Origin: JBNKEI01 sp050288705 | GTDB lineage: Bacteria > Myxococcota > Myxococcia > Myxococcales > UBA5297 | Direction: 5' to 3' | Assembly: GCA_050288705.1 (NCBI GenBank) | Contig: JBNKEI010000185.1 | Coordinates: 1 to 13,044 of the forward strand | Length of the DNA stretch: 13,044 nt | Shown here: positions 7,612-13,044 of the stretch, in pieces | Layout of the letters: every line of letters begins with the position of its first letter | Position numbering within the stretch: position 1 is the first letter of the stretch | Program-made: the position numbers and the translations under genes | Notes under the pieces: generated by a model | Databases searched by the model: none | What the model was told of the DNA's origin: nothing | Seen by the model: the letters and a program-made list of their open reading frames with translations, nothing else

Positions 7612-7697
7612 TACCGGAGGCGGGATTCGAACCCGCGCTGGGCTTGTACCCAAGGGGATTTTAAGTCCCCTGCGTCTACCAGCTCCGCCACTCCGGT
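7612..7697 (-). tRNA. tRNA-Leu (anticodon TAA)
   Basis: Minus-strand cloverleaf of 86 nt. The acceptor stem ACCGGAG pairs with CTCCGGT, with A (7612) as discriminator base, as usual for leucine. The D region is TGGCGGAGCTGGTAGACGC. The anticodon stem GGGGA/TCCCC encloses loop CTTAAAA, giving anticodon TAA (7661-7663), which reads UUA and UUG. A long variable arm, typical of tRNA-Leu, follows. The T arm is GCGGG-TTCGAAT-CCCGC. CCA is not encoded. Such tRNA 3' ends are common integration sites, but no second copy of the 3' end is seen here. Confidence 0.96.
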
Positions 7698-7710
7698 GTT
7701 TTCTTGCGGC

Positions 7711-7739
7711 ATCCTACGACTTTGCGTACTCCTGAGCAA
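7711..7739 (-). promoter_or_regulatory. Candidate promoter of tRNA-Leu
   Basis: On the minus strand TTGCTC (7734-7739) and TAGGAT (7711-7716) are spaced by exactly 17 bp. Transcription would start about 7 bp before the mature tRNA 5' end, a plausible leader. The boxes match consensus only in part (3/6 and 4/6). Confidence 0.3.
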
Positions 7740-7747
7740 CAGGAAAG

Positions 7748-8257
7748 TCATTCCTTACGTCGCCGTTCTCCTTTTGAGAGAGGAGTCGGTATGAATACTC
7801 GCCTGCCCGATAGGGAAACTTGAGCCGATGGCAGACAGTCAGCAGCCTTTTTTTCCCGGAAATCGGTACCCGCTTCGCTAACCGGTTCAGCCGAAGAGAG
7901 ACTGCGACGACTAAAACGGGCCTCTCGACCAAAAGGAGCAGGTTTTTTTACCCGAACATCGAACCCGGCGCTTTCCAAAACCAACGCTTCTCCCGGCTGA
8001 GTCGAGCGCAACTTTCCACGCAGAACAACCCCAACATTATTGTTGTTTTCTTCTATAGTCTTGAGCATTCTCCGATAATTTGAGCCATTGATGTGAGCGA
8101 GCATTCTTAAAGCTCCTCCCTCAAGAACCAATTCCCACTCAAAATTTTTTGCCGGCCCATCGTCGGGAACCAAGCCACGAGGAATAGCGTCTAAGCGCAT
8201 GGGAATAAAAATATTAATTCCCCGGATACTTATCTCAGTACGAATTGCGTCGTTCAT
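7748..8257 (-). CDS. Conserved-looking basic protein of unknown function
   Basis: 169 residues from ATG 8257, which has GAGG 3 bp upstream; an upstream in-frame TTG at 8293 would add 12 residues but would sit next to the likely transcription start (a TATAAC-like box lies at 8305-8310). The first 100 residues look like a compact alpha/beta domain: ISIRGINIFIPMRLDAI, then WELVLEGGALRMLAHINGSN, YRRMLKTIEE, VGVVLRGKL and ALVLESAGFDVRVKK. The rest is low-complexity, basic and Ser-rich, probably disordered, ending SKGERRRKE. I do not recognise the family. No signal peptide or membrane segment is seen. Its stop codon is 50 bp upstream of the tRNA-Leu gene on the same strand and it is divergent from ffh, sharing the 203-bp intergenic space with it. 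Confidence 0.65.
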   Translation of the reverse strand: MNDAIRTEISIRGINIFIPMRLDAIPRGLVPDDGPAKNFEWELVLEGGALRMLAHINGSNYRRMLKTIEENNNNVGVVLRGKLRSTQPGEALVLESAGFDVRVKKPAPFGREARFSRRSLSSAEPVSEAGTDFREKKAADCLPSAQVSLSGRRVFIPTPLSKGERRRKE

Positions 8258-8379
8258 ACGCCTCATCGAACACGGGGTGTCTTCGAAAGTCAAGCACGCG
8301 AAGTGTTATAAAGAACCCGAGAACCGAAAGAACCTATCAAGACTCACGTCATTGACATTGCTTTCTCGACTAGAGAGGG

Positions 8380-8388
8380 TGTTATATA
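8380..8388 (+). promoter_or_regulatory. Candidate extended -10 promoter of ffh
   Basis: TGTTATATA (8380-8388) has the TGn extension before a TATATA box. TTGCTT (8358-8363) is 19 bp upstream as a weak -35. A perfect TTGACA at 8352-8357 is 25 bp away, too far to pair with it. The AAGGAAGGA Shine-Dalgarno of ffh follows at 8446-8454, and the 5' leader would be about 65 nt. Confidence 0.35.
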
Positions 8389-8460
8389 CGGCGCTATTTT
8401 TTTTACGCAAATGGCAAATCTTCGCGATGCGAAGAGAAGCCATGTAAGGAAGGATTCAAA

Positions 8461-10098
8461 ATGTTAGATACGCTCACCAAAGGCTTCCGCGCGGCGCGCA
8501 ATCGGTTTACTGGCAAAGCCGAGCTCAGTGAATCCCTAGTCGAAGAAGCGCTTCGTGACATTCGTGTAGCGCTATTGGAAGCCGATGTTTCTCTGGAGGT
8601 GGTCAGAAGGTTTGTCGCCAGAATCAAAGAAAAAGCGGTGGGCGAAATCGTCCAGGTAAAGGCTACTGATTCCAAAGGTAAAAAACTCAAGGTCACACCG
8701 CAAGATCACTTTATTAAAATCTGCCATGACGAGTTGGAAGCTCTTATGGGCCCGGTGGAAACCAGCTTGGTCATTAGTGACCTGCGAAGTCGTCCTACTG
8801 GAGTAATGATGGTCGGGCTTCAAGGATCGGGTAAAACTACTACCACCGCGAAAATCGCCCGATTTCTGCAAAAGCAGGGAAAAAAGCCCATGTTGGTCGC
8901 CGCGGACATTTACCGCCCGGCGGCGGTAAATCAGCTACAAGTGTTGGGCCGCCAGCTAGGAGTTCCCGTATACCATCAAGCAAACGTAAAACCTCCCGAC
9001 TTATGCCATCAGTCTATTGAAGAAGCGCAGAAGCAAAAATGCGACGTGGTGCTATTCGACACCGCTGGCCGCTTGGCCATCGACGAAGAAATGATGAGTG
9101 AGCTGGAAGAAATTAAAAGACGCACCAAACCGGAAAATATTCTTCTGGTGTGCGATGCCATGATTGGCCAAGACGCAGTGAATACTGCTGCTGAATTCAA
9201 CCGCCGACTCGACCTTTCGGGTTTTATTCTTACTAAGCTTGATGGTGATGCCCGTGGCGGCGCGGCTCTTTCTATTAAAGAAGTAACCGGAAAGCCTATT
9301 AAATTTTTGGGAATGGGAGAAAGTCTAGACAAATTAGATGAGTTTCGCCCAGAAGGTTTGGCCAGCCGAATTTTAGGGTTCGGCGATATTGTCGGCCTGA
9401 TGAAAGATTTTGAAGAGGTTGTTGACGAAGAAAAAGCTGAGGAAGACGCACAAAAAATTCTTTCCGGAAATTTTTCTTTTGCCGATTTTGTGGCTCAAAT
9501 TCGCACTATTCGCAAAATGGGACCATTACAAGATCTTTTGGAAAAATTCCCCATTTTTGGGGATATGACCTCGCAACTAAAAGTGGATGACAAAGAATTT
9601 ACAAAGATTGAAGCTATCCACGATTCTATGACTATTCAGGAAAGAAAACGTGCTGATCAATTAAATGCTTCGCGAGTTGAACGCATTGCCAAAGGCTCGG
9701 GCAACAAACACGAGACAGTAAGAGAAATTATTGCTCGTTATACAATGATGCGCAATGTCATGGGCCAAATTGGTTCCGCGCCAGGCTTATTAGGCTCATT
9801 GCCAGGATTTAAACAATTAGCCGCGCTTCGCCAGCTTAAGGGCCAGGGATTACAAGATATTTTCGGCGAAGATGCTGGAGCAATGCAGCGGGCAATGATG
9901 CAACAGCAAATGCAAGCCATGGGATTACCAAAAGGCTACACTCCACCCATGAATGCCGCCATGCGAACTTCCGCCCGACAAAGCGGCATGTTTTCCGGCG
10001 AAGAAAAGAACCACTCCGATTCCAATCGAGAGGCGATTCGCGAACGACGCAAAAAGGAGCGGCAGGCAAAAAAGAAGGCAAGAAAATCGAGAAAATAA
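8461..10098 (+). CDS. ffh: Signal recognition particle protein Ffh (SRP54)
   Basis: 545 residues. Ffh is the SRP GTPase that binds 4.5S RNA and signal sequences of nascent membrane proteins and docks with FtsY. The N domain (residues 1-95) includes ALLEADVSLEVV. The G domain has the P-loop GLQGSGKTT (119-127), the DTAGR motif (200-204) and the specificity motif TKLDGD (258-263). AADIYRPAA also matches SRP GTPases. The M domain (about 325-470) has FADFVAQIRTIRKMGPLQ and a Met-rich tail. It is longer than the usual 450-500 residues because of a Met/Gln-rich and then strongly basic tail (about 480-545, ending KKKARKSRK), which may add RNA affinity. AAGGAAGGA 7 bp upstream fixes the start. All catalytic motifs are intact. 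The next gene starts 4 bp after the stop codon. Confidence 0.98.
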   Translation: MLDTLTKGFRAARNRFTGKAELSESLVEEALRDIRVALLEADVSLEVVRRFVARIKEKAVGEIVQVKATDSKGKKLKVTPQDHFIKICHDELEALMGPVETSLVISDLRSRPTGVMMVGLQGSGKTTTTAKIARFLQKQGKKPMLVAADIYRPAAVNQLQVLGRQLGVPVYHQANVKPPDLCHQSIEEAQKQKCDVVLFDTAGRLAIDEEMMSELEEIKRRTKPENILLVCDAMIGQDAVNTAAEFNRRLDLSGFILTKLDGDARGGAALSIKEVTGKPIKFLGMGESLDKLDEFRPEGLASRILGFGDIVGLMKDFEEVVDEEKAEEDAQKILSGNFSFADFVAQIRTIRKMGPLQDLLEKFPIFGDMTSQLKVDDKEFTKIEAIHDSMTIQERKRADQLNASRVERIAKGSGNKHETVREIIARYTMMRNVMGQIGSAPGLLGSLPGFKQLAALRQLKGQGLQDIFGEDAGAMQRAMMQQQMQAMGLPKGYTPPMNAAMRTSARQSGMFSGEEKNHSDSNREAIRERRKKERQAKKKARKSRK

Positions 10099-10102
10099 AC
10101 CA

Positions 10103-10564
10103 ATGTCCACTCGTTGGGATTACTTATATGAGCGCAAGCCAGCTACCATAACCGAATTTTTTCTTGATGAGGCAGCCTGCTGGTTGGCGAATAACTTGAG
10201 GGAATGGCCATTGCCAATCGAGGAATGGAACTCTCCCTCAGCAAAAGAAAAGTTCCAAGCATTGCTCCAACCAGGGGTTGCTCGTCCCGCTCCTCCCTTA
10301 TATAGGGCTGCGTTTTGTTTGGCTCGCTGGGAAATAAAACGCGAATGGGAAATCATTGACGATTACATGCGCAATGAACGCTGGCGTGACATAACCACGC
10401 CTGGAATTGGCGTGGATTTTATTATGCTTTTGTGCAGCTACTTGGTCGAACAAATGCTTTCTTTGGCCGAGGTTACTCAAGGGCGTATTACCAGATCCCA
10501 ATTAGTGGACCTTTTGAAAAGGACTGAAAAGGCGACAGTGTTTACCTCCTCCGCGGTTTTTTAA
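10103..10564 (+). CDS. Hypothetical protein downstream of ffh
   Basis: 153 residues from ATG 10103, 4 bp after the ffh stop codon. Its frame is open far upstream inside ffh, but that part is only the ffh sequence read in another frame, so the first Met after the ffh stop codon is preferred. No good ribosome-binding site is visible; translational coupling to ffh is likely. The sequence is Trp-rich and mostly helical (DEAACWLANNLREWPLPIEE, ARWEIKREWEIIDDYMRNER), with a hydrophobic stretch GVDFIMLLCSYLVEQMLSLA near residues 104-123 that could be a buried helix. I do not recognise a family. The end overlaps a convergent TPR-gene fragment by 23 bp. It is probably expressed with ffh; its role is unknown. 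Confidence 0.6.
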   Translation: MSTRWDYLYERKPATITEFFLDEAACWLANNLREWPLPIEEWNSPSAKEKFQALLQPGVARPAPPLYRAAFCLARWEIKREWEIIDDYMRNERWRDITTPGIGVDFIMLLCSYLVEQMLSLAEVTQGRITRSQLVDLLKRTEKATVFTSSAVF

Positions 10565-10745
10565 ACCGATGCTCACCAGGAGCTAAGGCGCGCGCCTTCT
10601 CGTAGGCTGCAAATACTTCTTTTTGAGGAGATCCCAACCACTGTCGTGCCTGCCCGAGATTGAACCAGGCCCAAGCATATCCGGCAGTGGGAACATCCAT
10701 ATGGGTTTCAGTCAATGCGACATCCCCCCTATCCCCATAGCGTTT
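10542..10745 (-). pseudogene. C-terminal stub of a TPR protein
   Basis: A short open frame on the minus strand encodes TAGYAWFNLGQARQWLG followed by EVFAAYEKARALAPGEHRFKK and a stop codon (10542-10544). This fits one tetratricopeptide repeat (Trp-x2-Leu-Gly ... Ala ... Tyr ... Ala ... Pro pattern) and reads like the natural end of a TPR protein. Upstream in frame a TGA occurs at 10746-10748, so only about 67 codons remain; the first ATG in frame is 10700 (52 residues). Its beginning overlaps the last codons of the LRR gene, so the missing N-terminal part seems to have been replaced by that gene. It is unlikely to be a functional protein by itself. Confidence 0.55.
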
Positions 10746-11886
10746 TCAAAGCTTCTGTCCATGAAACCTGAGCGGAAGGAGTTTCGACAATGGAAAAACT
10801 AATCCGTGGTCCACCTCCACCGGTTCGTTTGGTCAGTGCAGCTATTGTCTGTTGAGATAAGGGATTTTGCTCAAGTTCTATATGTGTTTCATGAGGCAAC
10901 CGAAAAATACCCTGTGGCAGCGCGGTTAGTTGGTTGTGCTCCAAACTTAGCCATGTAAGCCCAGTAAGATTGCCCAAGAAGTTAGGCAGCTCGGTCAGTT
11001 GGTTTCTCGACAAGTGTAGCTCGCGAAGCTCAGTAAGGTTGCCCAAGGAGTTGGGCAGCTCGGTCAGTTTGTTGTTGTGCAAGTTTAGCTCGCTAAGCCC
11101 AGTAAGTTCGCCCAAGGAGTTGGGCAGCTCGGTCAGTTGGTTTCTCTGCAAGTATAGCTCGCTAAGCCGAGTAAGGTTGCCCAAAGAGTTGGGCAGCTCG
11201 GTCAGTTTGTTGTCGTGCAAGTTTAGCTCGCTAAGCCCAGTAAGTTTGCCCAAGGAGTTGGGCAGCTCGGTCAGTTGGTTGCTAGACAAGTCTAGCTTGC
11301 TAAGCCGAGTAAGGTTGTCGAGGGAACGGGGCAGCTCGGTCAGTTGGTTGTTCGACAAATCTAGCTCGCTAAGCCAGGTAAGGTTACCGATTTCTTCTGG
11401 GAGGCTTTTCAAATTGAGACCGGCTAGACTAAGGATGGGGTCACGATTGCAAAAAGATTTGATAATTCTAACCTTTGCCGCAAATTTATTTTCTTCTCCT
11501 TTTTGGGGAATTTTATGATTATAATCATCAAAAGCCCAAACATCTAAGTCATGGTCCATTTGTGACAGACTAATTGGTTGTGACCGACTAATTGGTTTTT
11601 GTGACCGACCAATCGAAAATGGATTAAAGGAACCAAACATCCTATTTAACCCATGGCCAGTGTCCTCAATTTTCAGGTTTCCATTGTTTCGCCCACCTAC
11701 GGTGTTATTAAACGTATCTCGATTTTGCGAACTACTATGACCACTTGTTAATTGGATGTTGGCATTAACGTTACTTGGTCCGGGATTTTCATTATTGCTT
11801 AGTCCTGAATTTTGCTGACTGTTAGATGTGCTCGCGGAATCATCTAGGACAGTGTGCCTTTGTTTACCGAGAATTCTATTAAACAT
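10729..11886 (-). CDS. LRR protein resembling NEL-type effectors, catalytic domain missing
   Basis: 385 residues, with AGGAGG 5 bp before ATG 11886. Residues 1-110 are low-complexity and Asn/Ser/Gln-rich, probably a flexible secretion or targeting region; no Sec signal is seen. Residues 116-148 (DVWAFDDYN, then GEENKFAAKVRIIKSFC) resemble the helical cap before the repeats in IpaH/SspH effectors. Residues 150-332 hold about eight leucine-rich repeats of 23 residues (pattern SELxLxxNxLTELPNSLGNL). Residues 336-385 (ELEQNPLSQQTIAALTKRTG, then GPRISFSI and a final SWTEALKTLWG) match the linker that in this family joins the LRRs to the NEL E3 ubiquitin ligase domain. The gene then stops, so no catalytic CxD motif can be present. 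It may bind a host or partner protein without ubiquitinating it, or be a truncated effector. The gene is on the same strand as the NEL fragment at the right edge. Confidence 0.82.
   Translation of the reverse strand: MFNRILGKQRHTVLDDSASTSNSQQNSGLSNNENPGPSNVNANIQLTSGHSSSQNRDTFNNTVGGRNNGNLKIEDTGHGLNRMFGSFNPFSIGRSQKPISRSQPISLSQMDHDLDVWAFDDYNHKIPQKGEENKFAAKVRIIKSFCNRDPILSLAGLNLKSLPEEIGNLTWLSELDLSNNQLTELPRSLDNLTRLSKLDLSSNQLTELPNSLGKLTGLSELNLHDNKLTELPNSLGNLTRLSELYLQRNQLTELPNSLGELTGLSELNLHNNKLTELPNSLGNLTELRELHLSRNQLTELPNFLGNLTGLTWLSLEHNQLTALPQGIFRLPHETHIELEQNPLSQQTIAALTKRTGGGGPRISFSIVETPSAQVSWTEALKTLWG
10891..11439 (-). repeat. 69-bp tandem LRR repeats with a 138-bp higher-order unit
   Basis: About eight 69-bp coding repeats. 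Two neighbouring 138-bp units (11035-11172 and 11173-11310) are nearly identical at the DNA level and share landmarks such as AAGGTTGCCCAA and CAAGTTTAGCTCGCTAAGCC; AAGGTTG recurs 138 bp further at 11311. This points to recent duplication of a two-repeat block. Confidence 0.85.
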
Positions 11887-12320
11887 CTTGACCTCCTACC
11901 CTCTGGTTAGCTCCCACATTGTAGCCTTTCCCGTTTTTTCGATCCAGTAAATCTATAAGCTATTGATATTGTTGATGTGAAAAACCAGATTTCCAAAAGT
12001 AGTACCATAATCGTATGTATACATATTGTTTTTATGAACCATCATGGTAGTGTTGGCGCTAAATGTTTATTCGACAGACCCAAACACGGAACAAAGCCGG
12101 CGGTGAGACCCATACGACCTTCCGACTCGTACAAACAGAACGTATAGGCAAAAAATCGTTATAGCACGAGTTTTTCTACGCCTCCCGCACAGCATGGAAC
12201 ATTCAAAAGCAACAAACAAAATGTAGCGGACGGAGAGCCGCTTCAGCCTCTACGTTTTTTTGGTCCACCTGAAAATTAAAAATTCCTTATTGGATATCCA
12301 GTATGAAATATTTACCAACT
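11887..12320. other. 434-bp intergenic region without recognised gene
   Basis: It contains the LRR gene's Shine-Dalgarno at its left end, a 10-bp palindrome ATGTATACAT (12015-12024) and a weak hairpin AGCGG/CCGCT (12225-12242) whose minus-strand downstream flank is T-rich. Open frames on either strand are short, lack ribosome-binding sites and match nothing I know. It may be a decayed gene or a regulatory gap between effector genes. Confidence 0.5.
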
Positions 12321-12671
12321 TTAGTCAATTATTTTTCCGACACGAGGAGCAATTGCCTCTGCTAATTCTCTTCCTAAAAAGTCGTATTCAATATTGGTGA
12401 TATTTCCATTGGAATCGATATTTTGGGTTACTTTTCCTTCGTTATCTAGCACTAGGCTAACTTGTTTTTTGGTTTCTTCAGTGCCGCTGAGAGGATCGAT
12501 ATAGATGGCGCCAATGGACACCAATCTGCCGTTGAGCCCAGCTTTTCCCTTTTCTACTGCCCGGAAAGGTGCCGATCGAGTTTTGAGTAAAGACACCGGA
12601 CCCCCGAGTTTATCTATTGGAGGCAATTGCAAAATTCCAGTTCTTACGCTCTCAACCGGCGGATTTTGCAA
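12321..12671 (-). CDS. Orphan ORF with one YD/RHS-like motif, possibly a broken gene
   Basis: 116 codons from a TTG at 12671, but no start has a good ribosome-binding site and there is no internal Met. The C-terminal part reads DNEGKVTQNIDSNGNITNIE then YDFLGRELAEA, very like a YD repeat of RHS/teneurin-type proteins (GNxTxxEYDxLGR). A BamE/SmpA-like strand pattern (LVLDNEGKVT) is an alternative. The frame is open upstream right up to the stop codon of the NEL-like gene (12696-12698), with which it shares phase, so it could be the tail of one longer gene interrupted by a TAA, or an unrelated fragment. One motif is too little to name a function. Confidence 0.4.
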   Translation of the reverse strand: MQNPPVESVRTGILQLPPIDKLGGPVSLLKTRSAPFRAVEKGKAGLNGRLVSIGAIYIDPLSGTEETKKQVSLVLDNEGKVTQNIDSNGNITNIEYDFLGRELAEAIAPRVGKIID

Positions 12672-12695
12672 TTGACTAATTGGCCTTTGTTTTTT

Positions 12696-13044
12696 TTAAC
12701 CCGGTTTTATCGAAAAGACGTTAATTCCTATTCCTCGCAACAAATCTTGGAGCTGCGCTTCTCTTTCAGCGGTAATTTGGTTGACAGCACTCAAGTAATC
12801 CGCCGAGCTCATTTCGCCTGGGTTGAGTTCTTCCAGTCTTGCTTGAGAAACCTCGTTGATTCGTTCTTTTTCTTGCTGGAAAGATTCTTTTTCCTCGATA
12901 TAGTCTTTCCAGAAGGGTTTCTGGAGTGCAAATTCAACCATGGCGGCACCGTCGTTTTCATTTTCGGCGTTTAATACATAGGCTCTGGCAAGATCGAGCT
13001 TTTGTGGAGTAACTCCTGATATGACTTGGTAGAGCATGGCCCCG
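12696..13044 (-). CDS. C-terminal part of probable NEL-type E3 ubiquitin ligase (partial)
   Basis: The gene enters from beyond the right edge (no start in the window is needed; Met at 13037 is internal) and gives about 115 residues. The segments SGVTPQKLDLARAYVLNAEN, then FWKDYIEEKESF and YLSAVNQITAEREAQLQDLL, follow the helical end of NEL (novel E3 ligase) domains of IpaH/SspH and Pseudomonas effectors (GVT..DL..A...V..AEN, PFW.DYI, YL..V..I..EREA). These enzymes are secreted into eukaryotic cells and ubiquitinate host proteins through a Cys in a CxD motif located earlier in the domain, outside this window. The stop codon is TAA 12696-12698, followed by a run of A residues. Together with the LRR gene at 10729-11886 it suggests a cluster of such effectors. 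The assignment is by motif resemblance only. Confidence 0.65.
   Translation of the reverse strand, partial: GAMLYQVISGVTPQKLDLARAYVLNAENENDGAAMVEFALQKPFWKDYIEEKESFQQEKERINEVSQARLEELNPGEMSSADYLSAVNQITAEREAQLQDLLRGIGINVFSIKPG

Noticed and set aside
7748..8083. Open frames antisense to the basic hypothetical protein
   Set aside because: They only mirror the basic Ser/Arg-rich codons of the minus-strand gene and have no supporting start signals.
8352..8357. Consensus TTGACA as -35 box for ffh
   Set aside because: The nearest -10-like box is 25 bp away and the position at 17 bp reads GAGGGT, so it cannot form a standard promoter with visible sequence.
9953..10102. N-terminal extension of the gene after ffh into ffh itself
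   Set aside because: The 50 extra residues are an out-of-frame reading of the ffh tail; the ATG after the ffh stop codon is more plausible.
10934..11518. 194-residue plus-strand frame with repeats of the form RLPKELGSSVSW
   Set aside because: It is the antisense reading of the LRR repeats; its periodicity is fully explained by the minus-strand gene, and it has no ribosome-binding site.
12034..12151. 37-codon plus-strand ORF in the intergenic region
   Set aside because: No ribosome-binding site, no recognisable sequence and a length expected by chance.
12221..12255. Hairpin followed by T7 on the plus strand, terminator candidate
   Set aside because: The stem is only 5 bp with an 8-base loop, the outer pairing competes with it, and no plus-strand gene precedes it.
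1..13044. CRISPR array, restriction partner for the methyltransferase, or known defence locus
   Set aside because: No regular short direct repeats with spacers are present; the only tandem repeats are the LRR codons, and no nuclease gene accompanies the methyltransferase.

Overview
The window looks like chromosome from a Gram-negative bacterium of deltaproteobacterial or Bdellovibrionota type with roughly balanced base composition. The Ffh sequence, the receiver-DUF4388 (PATAN) proteins and the KamA-type radical SAM enzyme point that way. This is inferred from protein style, not from a marker-gene phylogeny. The right end carries eukaryote-directed effector genes of the LRR/NEL (IpaH/SspH-like) type, which suggests contact with eukaryotic hosts or predators.

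Layout. 1-428: the tail of a broken IS110-family transposase, a palindromic REP-like element and a leader with a perfect 14-bp inverted repeat. 429-2819: two convergent receiver-DUF4388 proteins whose stop codons overlap by 9 bp. The plus-strand one has Glu at the phospho-acceptor position. The minus-strand one ends in what looks like a degenerate MglA/Rab-like GTPase fold. 2869-5397: an unusual fusion of a TetR-type DNA-binding regulator to a KamA-family radical SAM/PLP aminomutase. 5496-6980: a GAF-like protein with a degenerate GGDEF domain. 6996-7589: an MT-A70 adenine methyltransferase just behind tRNA-Leu(TAA) (7612-7697). 7748-8257: a conserved-looking basic protein of unknown function.

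8461-10098 is ffh, the signal recognition particle GTPase, followed after 4 bp by a 153-codon gene of unknown function. From 10542 to the right edge everything reads on the minus strand and is a patchwork: the C-terminal stub of a TPR protein, an LRR protein that stops where the catalytic NEL ubiquitin-ligase domain should start, about 430 bp with no recognisable gene, an orphan ORF with one YD-repeat-like motif, and the C-terminal part of a probable NEL-type E3 ligase that runs off the window.

How the parts relate. The minus-strand run from tRNA-Leu to 1362 is spaced like one or two transcription units (gaps 22, 15, 98 and about 49 bp). It combines a methyltransferase, a c-di-GMP-like pseudo-domain protein, a regulator-enzyme fusion and a receiver-DUF4388 output protein, so it reads as a signalling/regulatory block of unknown trigger. 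ffh is housekeeping. The right-hand part is an accessory effector region in which recombination seems to have shuffled LRR and NEL modules. The most unusual items are the TetR-KamA fusion and the split LRR/NEL effector material.
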